A stretch of DNA of 64,000 bases from Humulus lupulus (lineage: Eukaryota > Streptophyta > Magnoliopsida > Rosales > Cannabaceae). The notes beneath the pieces are model-generated. The model was not told where the DNA came from and did not search any database. It worked only from the letters and a program-made list of their open reading frames with translations. Below are positions 42,033 through 54,464 of this stretch, in pieces. Position 1 is the first letter of the stretch, and each line of letters starts with the position of its first letter. The position numbers and the translations under genes are program-made. The DNA lies in contig NC_084796.1 of the NCBI RefSeq assembly GCF_963169125.1, forward strand, positions 87,156,888 through 87,220,887, given 5' to 3'.

Positions 42033-42954
42033 TGTAAATTCCATTTCTAGAAAATTATATTTGACAAAATATTTTTTGATTTATTCTTGTAATCTCGGCA
42101 TTCAATAGAAGATTATTTCATTTTTATTCTATTCACATTTATGTTATGGTTATATAAAAAGCTAATTATATCAATATATTCTATTTATAGAAGGTTGACA
42201 ATATACTTAGCTTTTAACATATGAATCAAATAATAAATGTTGATTTATTTTATATCTGGTTGATTTCATTTGACAACTTGATTCTTATGACCAAATTTCA
42301 ACAAATAGGATCAGTTTGATCCTCATTAAACCTGAAGATAGGATCTTGCAATGACAGCTCAGATTCGAACATGATTTGTAGTTACAGACAATCTGTTTGT
42401 TTCCTCAAATCTCGAATGATTCAATGAAATTGATTGATTATTTAAGGAAATATTTCCTAGTGAGTTGTGTGCGTTCAAACCTAGTAAATGCTGTCTTATG
42501 TGAGTATATTTGTGTATAAATACTTACCATAGCAGTCTTGTCTAGGTTAATTCTTTGGTCTATTCTTTTACATCTTTAGAAAAAGAGTGTTTATTTTGTA
42601 GAGGTTAGTGGTTCGACTATACCTCAATTATTTTGTGTCTTTGTATGTGTTTTGTGTATTGAAACAATTCAACAAAGAGAAGAACAAGAGCAAACCTTCG
42701 GGAGAAGGTCCATCCTAGTCTTGCCTCGGGAGGAAGCAAGCATTCTTCAAGCAAATCGAAGGGAGTTCGAGCTCTTGAAGTTTCAACAAGGTCCATTCAT
42801 CAAGTGGAAAATACATCAAGCTTGCAGCATAAAATTAAAGGGAGTCTAATCTTTGCTTAAGTCAAATACTTTGTATTTTTGAGAAACTTTATTAATAGAT
42901 CTTATCTCTAGGCATGGCCCGGTGGACTAGTAACATCCAAAAGGACATTGACAC
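42033..42954 (+). repeat. 3' LTR of element H, cut by element F
   Basis: 922 bp that align with 20034-20955 of the 5' LTR without a large gap. The sequence switches at 42955 to an element F LTR. The remaining roughly 165 bp should lie beyond F, outside the window. Confidence 0.9.
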
Positions 42955-43519
42955 TGTTGACCCTTGATTTGGTCAACGACACGGAGTCATCTAAAACAAT
43001 AAAAACAAGATGAATTCAAGCCAAAAAGATAAATGACACCAAATTTTTAGAGTGGTTCGGCCCCAAGTAATGGTAACAACCTGCATCCACTTAGTGTTCT
43101 TATTAATATGGAACTCCAAAAACCGTGATCAATGAACTAGGGTTCACGAGTTTCACAAGCTTGGAGAAGAATACAAATTGGACGGATAAATCCAAAAAGT
43201 CCCTTCGCTTGAGCCCTTTGAGTCTTATTTATAGGCTCAAGGAGTTCTTCATAGGCTGATGGGCCTTAATTACATTTAATACAAGCGTATCTAAATAATA
43301 ATAGAAATCACAATTATTACATAAATGCGAAATTACAAATCTGTAGAAAATATCTGAAATACTGCAACCAGACTGGTCGCCCCATAAAATATGTCGTCTG
43401 CTGAGTGAATTCTCTTCTGGTCGATGGTCGAACGGAACATACTCACTTAAACGGTCACGTGTATCCCACATGCATGTTAATTCAGCCACGTCATTAGGTA
43501 AATCTTTTTTGGGTAAACA
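42955..43519 (-). repeat. 3' LTR of element F
   Basis: Plus strand TGTTGACCC to GGGTAAACA, 565 bp. The minus-strand TATA box (43226-43233) lies between CTTGAGCC (43208-43215) and GGCTCAAG (43234-43241), the same kind of arrangement and similar arms as in A. The two ACGT boxes of A are also conserved here (43439-43496 region). The polypurine tract on the minus strand is 43534-43520. Confidence 0.88.
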
Positions 43520-43740
43520 TTTGCCCCCAAGTTTATTTTACTGCGACCAGCATATAATAAACTTAATCGACCACCTTTCCGTCGGACCTGTCATGTTTGT
43601 CAGCACCTTTTCGAAAAAGTAAATAATCATGACTATTACAGTTTCCCAAAAATATTTCAACGGCTAACACGATTTTCCACACATCGAAAACTTACCCCCA
43701 TCATTACTTCTTTAACCGCGCCACGATCAGTATAAATAAG

Positions 43741-44370
43741 TCACTTTTCCCACTTTTTACCTTTTACCAAATCCTTTTCTCTCAAGAACTCAGAAGAACT
43801 CTCAAGGGAAACCCAAAAAGCCTCGGTGATCTGAGACGTGTTCGATCAACCTCCAGCAACGACACCCATGACTCCTTCGCAATCTGCAATCCAAGTAAGC
43901 TTTTGAACTCCTTGTCTCTATTATACAATTAAAAATTAATTTCACGAGTTTTCTAGTGTGAGTTTTGAATGTACTTGAGAAAAAAAATTGGGAAATCGGG
44001 CTCGTATGCGAAAACATGATAGGATAGGAATTTTAAGCAGTAAAAAATATTAAGTGAGACTTATAAATTGGTGTGGGAAGTAGAAATACTATTTTAGGGC
44101 CCAAAATCGAAGTGAAGATTCAATTTTTATGTTCTCGGATAAAAACTGAGTTTTTCCCGCCTGTTTTCGGAGTCGAAAAGTTTTTCTGAAATAACTTTTT
44201 ACTTCCACTTTTTAATCTATTTTTCCAAACTACTCGCATGTTTAGATTGTTTATATTAGGATGTTGTTAGGCGTATAAAAGCTTAATTTTTATACATGAG
44301 CAACGTTATCCTAATACTTCTTCTTCTATCTATTGGTCGTAGATTCTCACTTCCCCTTTATTCTTCTCAG
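43741..44370 (+). promoter_or_regulatory. Promoter and 5'UTR intron of the element F antisense gene
   Basis: TATAAATA at 43741-43748. A non-coding exon ends at 43894 (CCAA|GTAAGC). The 476-bp intron ends ATTCTTCTCAG at 44370, six bases before the ATG at 44377. Same layout as A, on the opposite strand of the window. Confidence 0.68.
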
Positions 44371-44376
44371 ATCTTC

Positions 44377-46974
44377 ATGCACGATCCTTGGGGAGGTGAG
44401 AGGCCAATAGCAGATGGCCTTCTTGCGCTACTATTCGAGGACCAAGAACAGCCTTCACTTTTGTTCTCTGAATTCCCATCTTAACTGTACAATCCTCCGA
44501 CCAGCCCTTCGACCAGTCAACCTAACATGGGTCACGTGAAATACACTGCTCGTAGAAAGAAGAAAACAACCAACTCGCCTTCTAACCAATCTACCACTCG
44601 CGCCGAGGACCCTTCAACTAATCCTCAACCTGTAAACTTCGCACTGCCTAACATTCAACCCAAAGACAGGCCTCACGATGGCCCTCGAAGCAGAAGACGA
44701 AGTCAAGTGGTATCTTGCACCTCCTAGTGTTATATCAGCTAGGACGGTAACGAAATATCTCAAGAAGTATGGCCTTCCTAGGATTACATTAATTAAGCCT
44801 ACACCCGACCAGAGGGCAAACTTTCCTGGGGGCGCCTTCAACGCCTGGTCGAGGTTTCATATCGAGGCAGGGGAAATCCTACCTTTGCACGACTACTTCC
44901 AAGGGGTGGCCAACTACTTCGAGGTCACCCCTTTCCAAATAATACCCATCGGGTAGAAAGTACTATTAGCACTCTATATCCTCTACAACCATAAAAAATT
45001 GGCTTGTGCCAACACCCCACGAGATCAATTACCTATTTGATCTCAAATCTAACCCTAACCAGAACAATACGGGGTTCTTCCACTTCTGCCACCAGGAAAT
45101 TGGTTGAGTATTTCTGAGTGACGTTACCCATAAATCCAATGTGGGAAAATACTTCCAGGAGTACTTCCTCACGACAGACCTGGTCATTGACAATCTGGCC
45201 TTCACGCAAAGAGGTAAATTTCTCAATTTCTGGTCGTGTGTTTTCTTATCGTTTTTTCCTTCACTATCCTTAGAGCATTAGTGTTGTATCTAGGCCCATG
45301 GTACTGACCAAACCCCACTCCAGAGATGGAGATCAGGGCTGCAGCATTGGCCAGCATGACGAACGTCGAAAAAATCATCAAGGAGCTAGTTACTGAAAGC
45401 AACATTAGGCTGGTAGGCCTTCTGGCACCTCACCAGGAAGTGAGGGAGTCCACCGTGAGGAGTGCCACTGGAGAGGGTACCGAACCAGAAATCCCCGAGC
45501 AGCAGCAAGATGTATCATAATCCCAAAGGCGATGACCAACGGGTGTGACCATCCGAGAACCACCCAGCAACACTCGAGCTGCTGCTACCCCTGCCCAACA
45601 TGGGAGGGGGAAACAAAAATTGCCGGAATACACCGACACTATATCTAAATCCTCTGACGAGAATGGTATAGATCTCTCGCTTTTAGATAGCTTGCCCATC
45701 CCTTATCATCTATTCGATAGGGATGGAAATTTTAATTTTACAGCCTGAAATTTTAATTCGGATTTCTTCAAGGCAAAGAGTGAGTGTAGTTGTAGTTCTA
45801 TAGATAATATAGCGACCAGTAATAATTGCTCGGGTATACTACTTAGAATTTCCCTTTCTAATATTTTATTGCTTCTTTAATTCTTTATCTGATTGTTTGT
45901 TTCTATTTTGTAGTCATGCCTTCCGAAGAAGCCTTCGACATCTACACTAACATCGACGCCGAAGCTCCTGCAAGCAAGAAGAGAGGAAGCAAACGACACC
46001 CTGGGGAGAGTAGTAGCGACCCCTCCAAGAAAAGGGCTCGAACAGAGGACCCTCTAACACCAACACCCTCCAAGGACACGACCCCTCCTCCAACTCCCCG
46101 CAACACGACTCCTCCAGCTCTTCGCGACACAACTCCTCCTGAGCAGTCAGGAAAAACCCAGGTCGAGGTTATCTTGAACACCGCATATAGCTCGACTAAC
46201 GACATGCTGAAGAAACTGTCAAGACACCATCATAGCCAGGAAGCTTTCAGCAACATCCCCACCATGAAGACCAATCAGATTCTTAGCCGCACACTAAATG
46301 AAATACTCAGTGTAAGTTGCAACCTTTGCTGTGTTTTAGCTGACTAGCTCGCCCTTTCACATATACTAACAGCGTTACTTTCTCTCTGATCACAGGGTGT
46401 TTTGACCATGAGTATTGGTTGGCGTCACTCTAAGGAGACTGATGTCAAGCATGCTGAGGAGATCAAAGCATGCGAGGAGAGGGCTAAAGTGTGTGAAGAG
46501 AAGGCCAAAGCATTCGAAGAGCAGGTCGCCTGTCTAAGCAAAGAGCTGAGAAAGAGCCAATAAGTGATAGTCAAAATTACTGCTAGCAAAAACCAGTTTA
46601 AGGAAGCTTCGGAGATTAAATTCAAAGAAGCGTCCAAACATCAGGATGAGCTGGTGGCCTACCGGCAAGAAGTCACCGAGCTGGAGGGGCGAGTAAAGCT
46701 GCTCAAGGAAACAAATGCTCGGAACCTGGAGAAGTTCAAAGGGGCAACTTTCAACGGCTTCTACCTATTCTGGAAGAATAATCCAGAGGCAAACTTTGAC
46801 TACCATCCTGATCATGCAAGGCAACTCGAGTTGATGAGATACGCTACTCACCTAGAAGAGGAGAAAGCCTGGGAATCTCCTGAAATCTCCTTGGCAACAT
46901 GCATTGAGGGTGTTGAAGAAGAGGCGGGGACCACAGTCAACCAACAATCCTTGCCAGATCCTCCTGTGCAATGA
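44377..46974 (+). pseudogene. Element F antisense gene (aORF), four coding exons
   Basis: Exons: 44377-45213, 45294-45833, 45914-46311 and 46396-46974. The splice sites are at the positions found in A, and exons 2 and 3 keep the same length class (multiples of three; remainder two). N-terminus MHDPWGGERPIADGLLA, then the PF04195-like domain (GEILPLHDYF, NYFEVTPFQI). Exon 2 has LPIPYHLFDRDGNF. Exon 4 is coiled coil, then FYLFWKNNPEANFDYH. Damage: TAA 44482, a frameshift near 44680, TAG 44954, several stops in exon 2 and TAA 46561. Exon 1 is out of frame with exon 2 because of the frameshift. It ends at TGA 46972-46974. Confidence 0.82.
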
Positions 46975-47663
46975 TTTATCCCTTTATTTTTTATTTATAT
47001 TTTTTTTTTTGTAACTGGGACATACGAACTACGGTTCGTAATGTCGAGACAATTTTTTGCTGCGTAGGGCAGCTTCCTTTTAATCACTAATTACATCCGA
47101 GCAGCAACTGCTCGCGGTGTAAAACATTTCATTTTAATATTATAATATTTGCTATTTATTATAACATATGCTGGTATGAACGAACTTAGCATAGCACTTT
47201 GTTTTCTTCTTACAAAATCCAAAAAATTTGAAAAATACTCTAAGTGTCTTAGTATGCTTTCCCTTATTTTTCTCGCGTGTTTACATATACCTGTTGATAT
47301 GCTTTGCACGATTAGTGTCTTATATGCCCCCTAAGTGATTGAGGATTTTAAGGTGCTCGGTCACTTGCCATGACAAAGCCCTATTCGAACATTACTGCTC
47401 GCGTATTTATAATAAAAAAGATAATATAGCAAAACAACACACGTAATGAGCAAATACTTGTAATAACTACAATAATTGGCAAGAATAACTGGCTGCGCAT
47501 AGTTCCTTTTATTTCTCGTAATAAATGGAAAAAATCGTGTTTTTACAAGCGATCGAAAATTGATCTTACACTTGTAAGCGACCAGTCATATAATTGACCA
47601 ACCCTTATTCATAAACTTGTAAAAAGTAAAATTAATACAAGCCAGTTCTTTAAAAAGAACTGT
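46975..47663. other. Element F spacer between the antisense gene and pol
   Basis: AT-rich convergent-gene spacer resembling 8143-8847 of A (ACTGCTCG and CGAGCAG tracts, AATACTTGTAA). No gene and no clear tandem array. Confidence 0.6.
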
Positions 47664-47921
47664 TTATTGATAATACTTGTGCATGTGTTTTCCATTTAAG
47701 CGAGCAAGTTTATATATGCCTGGTTGAAGAACTTCTACAATCTCATACGGACCCTCCCAGTTAGGTCTGAGCACTCCGGCAACTTGATCGCGAGTGTTGA
47801 GAACAACTCATCTAACTACTGAATCTCCCACATTAAACTTTCTTTCTCGTACTTTAGAGTTAAAATATTGAGCCACCTTTTGCTGATAAGCTACCACTCG
47901 AAGTTGAGCTTGCTCGTGCCT
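47664..47921 (-). pseudogene. pol: Element F integrase, C-terminal fragment
   Basis: 86 codons on the minus strand: QLRVVAYQQKVAQYFNSKV, then RERKFNVGD, GVLRPNWEGPYEI and the terminal KYYQ before TAA 47664. It aligns with the last part of A integrase. One in-frame TGA lies after SVVR. The N-terminal side is cut by the Athila LTR. Confidence 0.88.
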
Positions 47922-49567
47922 TGATTAGTGGTGAAAACTGCATATTTATTGATTTTAATGGCCAAAATAAATTAAGTTTAATTAATATTTTCATTGAATT
48001 AATATAATTTATTTTATAAATGAAAATATATGATTATGATCTAATTTATTGTTATTTTGTAAGAATCAAAGTTGCATTTTGGCATAAAGAAAAAGAAAGA
48101 AGAAATAAAGAGTTAAATCTGAAAATCAATTGAAAAAATGGCATTCTTGAAGCAAACAAATAGGCCCAGAATTTGGCCTATGAGTCCAGGCCCAGCCAGC
48201 CACCGAGCCGAAGCCAGCAAACCACCGAGTCGAAGCCATCCGCAAGCCGCCTGATGCCTCCTTGCGCCACGTGTCCACACCATTCAGCACCCCAGCAGGC
48301 CTAGCAACCCTCCAGGCCCAACACAGGCCCAGCACCTCCAGCAGCCCACTCCGAAACTCCCACCAACGTAGGCCCAGCGCCTCCAGCAGCCCAATCCGAA
48401 GGCCCTTCTCCTTTCCCTTCAGCCAGCATCCACATCGCGCCTCCCCATTGGCTGGGAATGGCTCAAAACCCTCCTCTGCCACCAGCCACCTTCAACCCAT
48501 GTTTTGTGGGTATTAAGCCTTGCACGTTACTATTTTGAGCTTCAAAGCTCACTTTTTTTGGTGTTTTAGAAAAAGGACATATTGACCATGCTCCAAAATA
48601 ACTAGGTTAATATATGTAATAAGATTTGATTTTTTTTCAAAATCATATTTTATTACAAATATTTCAGATTTATGTTGTCAAACCCATTTTGTTGTTTAAT
48701 TTCTTTTTAGTCATTTCCCCCCTCTATAAATAGGGACTCTTTCTTCACAATTAGTATGTAATTTTTTTAGAGTAAATAAACTATAGAAAAATTTCTACTC
48801 ACTTTCTTCTCATATTTTCTTCTTAGAATTTTATGAGAATCATGAGCATAATGGCCTATCTTCCTAGGAAGGTTATGGATGATTCCATATTCTAGTGATG
48901 TTATTTTGCTACTTTGATTTACTATGTTCTTAATGTAATGTATTTGAGTTATTTACGTTCTTTCATCCCTATCTCTATTTTATTATCTTTATTTACTTGT
49001 GCTAATAGTATATATGATTAGTCAAGCTCTTTCTATGTGCTTCTAATTAGTAAAAGTAATATTGATACATAATTTTTTGTTTAATCTTCTATTGCATTAT
49101 TGCCCTTGGGTATTTTGTCATTTTTAGATTTTTCATAAGATTAACATTGTGCTCCTAAAGTAAAGAACTTTATAACTCAAATGAACTTTTGTTAGAAAAG
49201 AATATGGACTTTAATGTTAGATTTTCCAAGTAAATGTTGGGATGTGAACTATTTACTTGTGTATTTTTGTAAATCAAGTAACTAAGTAACCAAACAAGCA
49301 TATGGATGATTCTTGAAACATTTCTATTTCTCAAACTCTTGATTACACCTTACTTTTATTTCACTTATCTCACTTTATCATTTCATCAAAAAGACAATAC
49401 CAAAATCTCAAATCTCGTTTCATTTCCATTTTTTATTTATTTCATGTTACTAACTTTTTGTGTTATTTTTTACTAATCTTTTGGTTTTAGGTTACATCCT
49501 TGTGGATCGACCGCCCGATTTCATTACAACTACCGCTTAGTGGTAGTCACATTTTGAGCGTTAAACA
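47922..49567 (+). repeat. 5' LTR of element G (Athila-like)
   Basis: Likely starts TGATTAGTGGTGAAAA and ends GCGTTAAACA, just before the primer site. TATA box CTCTATAAATAGGG at 48723-48736. The left part (48150-48520) is Pro/Ala-codon-rich but has no conserved frame. The exact left edge is uncertain by a few bases (47922 or 47929) because the other LTR is outside the window. Confidence 0.72.
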
Positions 49568-49570
49568 AAT

Positions 49571-49590
49571 TTTGGCGCCATTGCCAAGGA
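49571..49590 (+). other. Primer binding site of element G
   Basis: TTTGGCGCCATTGCCAAGGA matches the primer site typical of Athila elements (TGGCGCC core), three bases after the LTR. Confidence 0.85.
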
Positions 49591-49901
49591 GGTAGTTTTC
49601 AAAGGTTTTGTGAATTTTTACCAAAATGTTAGTAACTTTATTTGTATTTTTGTTAGTATGAATATTGTGTTAGTATAGTTTTTTTAATTTGCTATTTTTT
49701 AGTTAATTGGGTTATTATTGTAACGAAAAAAAAAAGAACTAAAAATTATTAAAAAAAAATCGAAATATTTATATATTTTTTCTTTCTTTCTTTTCTTTAT
49801 TTTTCGGTAAAACAAAATAAACAAAAAAAAAAGAGAAAATCTTATAAATATAATTATTCGTATATATATATATAAAACAAACGTAAAAAAATATATATTT
49901 A
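49591..49901 (+). other. Element G leader, left part
   Basis: Very AT-rich with poly(A), TTTC and (TA)n runs; no gene. It continues at 62419 after element E. Confidence 0.6.
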
Positions 49902-50698
49902 TGTTGACGCCGTTTTTCGTCAACAGTGAAAGGAGAGCATGTAAACAATAACTGATAATGGCCAATTAAAATATGACAATACAAACACACGATTTTTACG
50001 TGGTTCAGCAGTTAAATCTGCCTAGTCCACGAGTCTCTGTTATTAAACTCAAGATTATCTTTGAAAATTCTTAAGAATGAATTCTTCAGAGTTTTCTCTC
50101 AAGGTTCAGAATTTCGGTCCCTTACAATGGTGCATGGCCTCTCTATTTATAGAGAATGCTGCAGAATACTATCCCACATATTTTGGGTAGTTACTCTTTT
50201 TGTGTAAATAAAATAAATGGCTTTAAATGCCTATAATCAGATATAAAAGGAAACGTCCCCTGAAGACCAGGGGGCGTATAACTAACCAAATAATATCCCA
50301 TGATATTATGGGATTTACAACAATAAATGCAGACTGCGTCTCTTGTGGATAACACTTGTGGATATTCAAAGTCATAATCATGTCTCTCTAAGACCTTAGT
50401 CCCTCAGATTCCTCATCAGCTTTCGAGCTAATGACATCTCCCGAGGTCACATGTCTTTCGAGATCGTATGCGCGTCAGGGCTCGGAACCCCTGATCCGAG
50501 GTCATTCCTGAAGATAGATGCGTCTCGGAAACTACCTTTCGAGATCGTAAATATTTCGAGGTCACCATAATTGAGGTCGTCTCAGTTTTGCAGGCTTGAT
50601 ATTTAATCCTGGAGCATGCTTCAAACTGTACGAGTTCATTCGCTGCGAATCCAGCTTTCGAGGTCACATTTAACATGGCTCTAAAACTGGGTACAACA
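49902..50698 (-). repeat. 3' LTR of element E
   Basis: Plus strand TGTTGACGCC to GGGTACAACA. The perfect terminal stem TGTTGACG (49902-49909) / CGTCAACA (49918-49925) lies at the U5 end. The minus-strand TATA (50154-50161) overlaps the 6-bp inverted repeat 50150-50155 / 50160-50165. The polypurine tract follows on the minus strand at 50710-50699. Confidence 0.95.
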
Positions 50699-50963
50699 TC
50701 TTGCCCCCTCAAAAGTATTTGTTCGAATCCTAAGAGAAGGAAACTTTTGAACTACTTTCCTCGGGAACCATACCGTCATACATTTTTTGAAAATGGACAC
50801 GCGTCAGCCAGGTATTGCTCATTTTTGGTACTTGAGTACCTTGGAAACATGCCCACGATTATCCGTCTGCGACCTTTTCGGCGCCATCTTGTCATTGATC
50901 CCCATCCGTTGGATCTAGCAAGGATTTCATTCAACGCCCCGGATTAATCCCCCTTTTTCCATC

Positions 50964-51691
50964 TATATATACGAGACCCCACTCTTCATCTTCTTTTTTA
51001 TTTTCGTTCACCAGAAGCAAGAAAAGAAGAAAAAATGAAACCAGAGACCTTCCTGTAAAGTTTCTATCCTGTGCATGTTTTCTCAGCCAAAAAAACAAAG
51101 AAACCCTGGTTTGTTCGAGTCCGTGAGTTCTTATTTGCAATCTCTCCTTCAATCGACAATCTCTCTGCAATCGCCATTATTGTGTAAGTATGCAATCTTT
51201 GTTTTTCATTTTGTTAGTTTTTGTTCATGCTGTTCTTGCTGTGTCTGTGTATGTACTAGTTTACATTCTTAGCATAATACGATAGGAGATTTCTATCCGA
51301 TAGGCTTCTTGTGCTTTTTTAGACTCCCAACATAGAATTTACATCACTGGTTCATATCCAGTTTTGATGTTTGAACAAGATTACTGTTTTCTGGGTTTAA
51401 AATTTTAAGAGACGTTTCTTGTACACCAAGATTTCGGGTAAAAAACATTGGCCTTGACAAATGCACGAAACCCAAGGCAGCCTTTTCTGGTTAACCGCCA
51501 CTCTTTTTTCCCTTGATTTTCGAGATTTTCAAAAAATTATCCACTCTCCTTCCTTTCTCGTGGAACGCACGTCCTGACTCTTTAATAAGGGCCTTAATAT
51601 ATAGCTTGTTTTGTTCCTAATCCCCGAGCTCGTAACTTCGAGCTCGCAACTCTTGCATGCATGGCCCTCACCATTTTTTCTTTCTCGCTAG
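50964..51691 (+). promoter_or_regulatory. Promoter, 5'UTR exon and 5'UTR intron of the element E antisense gene
   Basis: TATATATA at 50964-50971. A non-coding exon runs to 51183 (ATTATTGT|GTAAGTATG). The 508-bp intron ends TTTCTCGCTAG at 51691, directly before the ATG at 51692. B has the same donor context and acceptor. Confidence 0.72.
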
Positions 51692-54464
51692 ATGTCACAG
51701 AATCTGGAAAGACGATGGGGGTCGTTGCTGGCAATCCCTTACGAGCCAAAAACCCCGAGCCCAGAATCGATGTTCGCCCGGAATCAGCGTCGGATAAGCG
51801 AGTACAAGCTTGCGCGCGAGCAGGAGGATATTCGAGCTCATTACCGCCACCAGATAGACAAGGTCATAGAGGGGAAGAGGAGAGTTCTTCGGGAGGCCCT
51901 CTATCCGGAATCCAATTCAGTACCTAGGCCGATTCCCCTCGACCCTACACTAAAGGTCACTGTTGCATACCATCCAGGAGAGCTCCAATTTTCACTAATG
52001 GGGGAACCTTCTTCCTCGCAGCCGAGGAGAGAAATGTTTGAGGCCGAGCACTATTGGAGCTCGGTTACCACAACCAATCAGATAGCTAAAATCCTGGCTT
52101 TCCACGGCCTCAGCCTGTCAGGCTCCTTGAAGTGTCGAGCTCCGGCCGACCATGAACGAAGCTGTTTTGCCCCTGGGGGCCATGACGCCAGGTTGAAGTA
52201 CGCGGCGTGGAGCCAGGAACACATGAGGGCGGGAGCACTGTTGCCCTTGAAGTCTTTTTTCAAGAACTTCACGGATTTCATTGGGTTGGCCCCGTTCCAA
52301 CTCAACACCAATTCTTACAGGGTGTTGTCTGCCCTGAGGTCCTTATACCACGAGATGGGGTGGAAAGGACCTTCGCCTCAAGAGATTTTGTATCTCTTTT
52401 GTCTGAAAAGTAACCCCTCCTGAGCTCGGGGAGGGGATGGCTTTTATTATCTCTTGAGCTATCCCAAGGAGAAGAAGGTCTTTGAAGATCTTCCCAATCA
52501 TCCGCCTGATTTCAAAAGGGCCTTCTTCTGGACAGACGGTCTGTCCCCGTCTCGACACTACTCATTCAGGCGGATTCGTAAGTATTCTTGTTATCTTTAT
52601 TTCTGTGCTCGAGATTTTAGCTCTTAGATCCGTACTTAGTAGAAATATGTCTTGTCTTTCAGCCAATTTTCAGCGTCCCACTCCTGACGAGACAATGAAG
52701 GAGCATAGAGAGACCCTGCTCCAACTCCCCCATGGCAGGAGGTCTCTCTTATACCTTTTACACGAGGATAGGCTCCGAAAGTGCAGACTTTTGGGGGAGG
52801 GCCAGTCCACCTCTGACTGGTCCAATAAAAAGTATGAACTTTGGGAGCAGGTGCCTCTGCCCACAGGTGTCCTTCCTCCGAGGAGAGAGGCAAGGCCCCT
52901 ACTTCCAGTCCGTAGGAGGAGTCCGCCGTCAGGGAACGAGGCCAATGACGAAGCCTCGAGCCCAGATTCGGATGAAGGTACAGCCCTCCCTACCTCGAGA
53001 ATGTGGTCCCCCACTCTACTAAAGCATAAGCCCAATAGGTTAGTCTCATGCCCACAGGATAGATACCACTTCTACATATGGAGTTGGGTAGACAACTGTG
53101 TTCATAGGTTTGATAGTGGGCTCGGGAAGTACGACACCATGTATACTACGGACGAGGTGTGGAACGGGATAACTGTTCAGTACGGGACCAACGATTATAG
53201 GGACCTTTCGAGGTTATCACCCACCTATAGGGAAGGTCCTCCCCCTGCTTCTTCTGAAGATGGGGGAATTTCATGGTCCCCGAGCTCTAGTTCGGGGAAG
53301 AGTTCCAGTTAGGTCTTTTCTTTACCTGGTTTTCTTTTCTCTTTCCAAACTTATTATCATTGTCTAACTTAGATTGGAACTGCGCAGGTGCCATGGATCC
53401 CGATCTCGACGCTGTGATTTTTAGCGATGGGGGAGCCGGAGCTCAGAAGAGTAAACGTCCGAGAATATCGCGGAGGTCTAACCGACCATCCAAGATCCCC
53501 AGACGCCACGAGACGACCCCAACGGCCCAGACTACTGCGAGCACAACCGCGGAACCGACTGTCCAGGTTGATGCGTCTGGCTCGACCGCGCCCCTCTCGC
53601 TTCCTCCGACCGATACTCAAATAACAGTCGGTCGGCCCCCGAAGAAACCTTCTGTCTCCAAGGTCCAGCTGCCGACGACCCAACCTCATATTGAGGAGTT
53701 GGTGCTTGATGGCACTTCTGGGACCCAAGGGGCTATGCTCAGCTCGGATGTCCTCTCTCGAGTGGGTCAGAGCTTTTCAGGCTTCGGCGCCGACCATTGG
53801 GACCTCGTGTACAAGGCCTCGGACAGCAATACTCTTTATGATAAGAGTATCGAACTTACTGCCGCGGTAACCTTCGCAACTCTCCTTTAAATGTTTTTAT
53901 CTCAGCTCGCGATCTAATTCGTTCTTCGTATTTCAGGCCCTTGTCGTCTCAGCACAACTTAACTATAAGCTGACCAACGAGGTACACACGAGCATGTCTC
54001 TGGCCCAAAATTCGAAGGATCTCGAGCTTAAAATGGCTGACGAACTCAAGGACTCGAAGTCTGAACTTGAAAAAATGAAGACCCGTCTCGAGGAGCTGGA
54101 GAAGACGAATGCCGAGCTTGAACAGGCGAAGACTCGTCTTGAGAAGGCCAATGCCAAGCTCGAAGAGGAGAAATCTGCCACCTTCGACATCGTGGAGAGC
54201 GAGAAGGCCCGCCTCCTGGATGAGTTTAAGGAGCAGAAGGAGAAAGCGGTCGACCAAGCCATGTACAAACTTTGGGCTGATAATGCTGACCTCGATACCA
54301 GCTTCCTGGGCCCTCTCGAGGCCAAATATCTTGAGCGGTGGAATGCCCGTCTTGAGGCGAGTGAAGCTGCTCGAGAGGCTGCTCAGAAGGATAGTCATGC
54401 TATTCGTCCTGGGGGGTCCGGTGCTACTGATGCTGAGAAGGCCAAGGAGACTCCTCTTCCTTAA
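51692..54464 (+). pseudogene. Element E antisense gene (aORF), four coding exons
   Basis: Exons: 51692-52577, 52663-53307, 53388-53866 and 53937-54464; phases 1, 1, 0; about 845 codons. The second donor is GTTAGG, preferred because it keeps the frame and avoids the TAG three bases later; B has the same. Residues 175-265 are the PF04195-like domain (GALLPLKSFF, GLAPFQLNTNSYR, LYLFCLKSNP). Exon 2 has FYIWSWVDNCVHRFD and a Ser-rich end. Exon 3 ends NTLYDKSIEL. Exon 4 is a long Glu/Lys-rich coiled coil, then MYKLWADNADLDTSF. The single stop, TGA 52421, stands where B has Arg/Tyr-Arg context and is consistent with CGA. Function unknown. Confidence 0.88.

Larger units (their letters stand above)
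20034..42954 (+). mobile_element. Element H: SIRE-type Ty1/copia retrotransposon, interrupted by D and F
   Basis: The element's own parts are 20034-25367 and 37883-42954. It has a 5' LTR, an initiator-Met primer site, gag, copia-order pol (protease, integrase, RT, RNase H), a third ORF after pol and a purine tract before a 3' LTR, the layout of the SIRE/Maximus lineage. The first 922 bp of the 3' LTR align with 20034-20955. D split it in the RT domain with an ATACC duplication. F cut the 3' LTR after GACAC (42950-42954), so the rest of that LTR lies beyond the window. Every ORF is broken. Confidence 0.9.
42955..47921 (-). mobile_element. Element F: truncated Tat-like element related to A
   Basis: 3' LTR (42955-43519), spliced antisense gene (44377-46974), spacer and the last 86 codons of integrase (47921-47664) remain. 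LTR ends, polypurine tract and antisense protein place it with element A, but it is clearly more diverged. The rest of pol, gag and the 5' LTR were displaced by the Athila-like element that starts near 47922 and should continue beyond the window. Confidence 0.88.

Noticed and set aside
48126..48516. Pro/Ala/Gly-rich open frames on both strands near 48.1-48.5 kb
   Set aside because: They lie in the Athila-like LTR. Composition alone keeps the frames open, and there is no conserved motif or start context.
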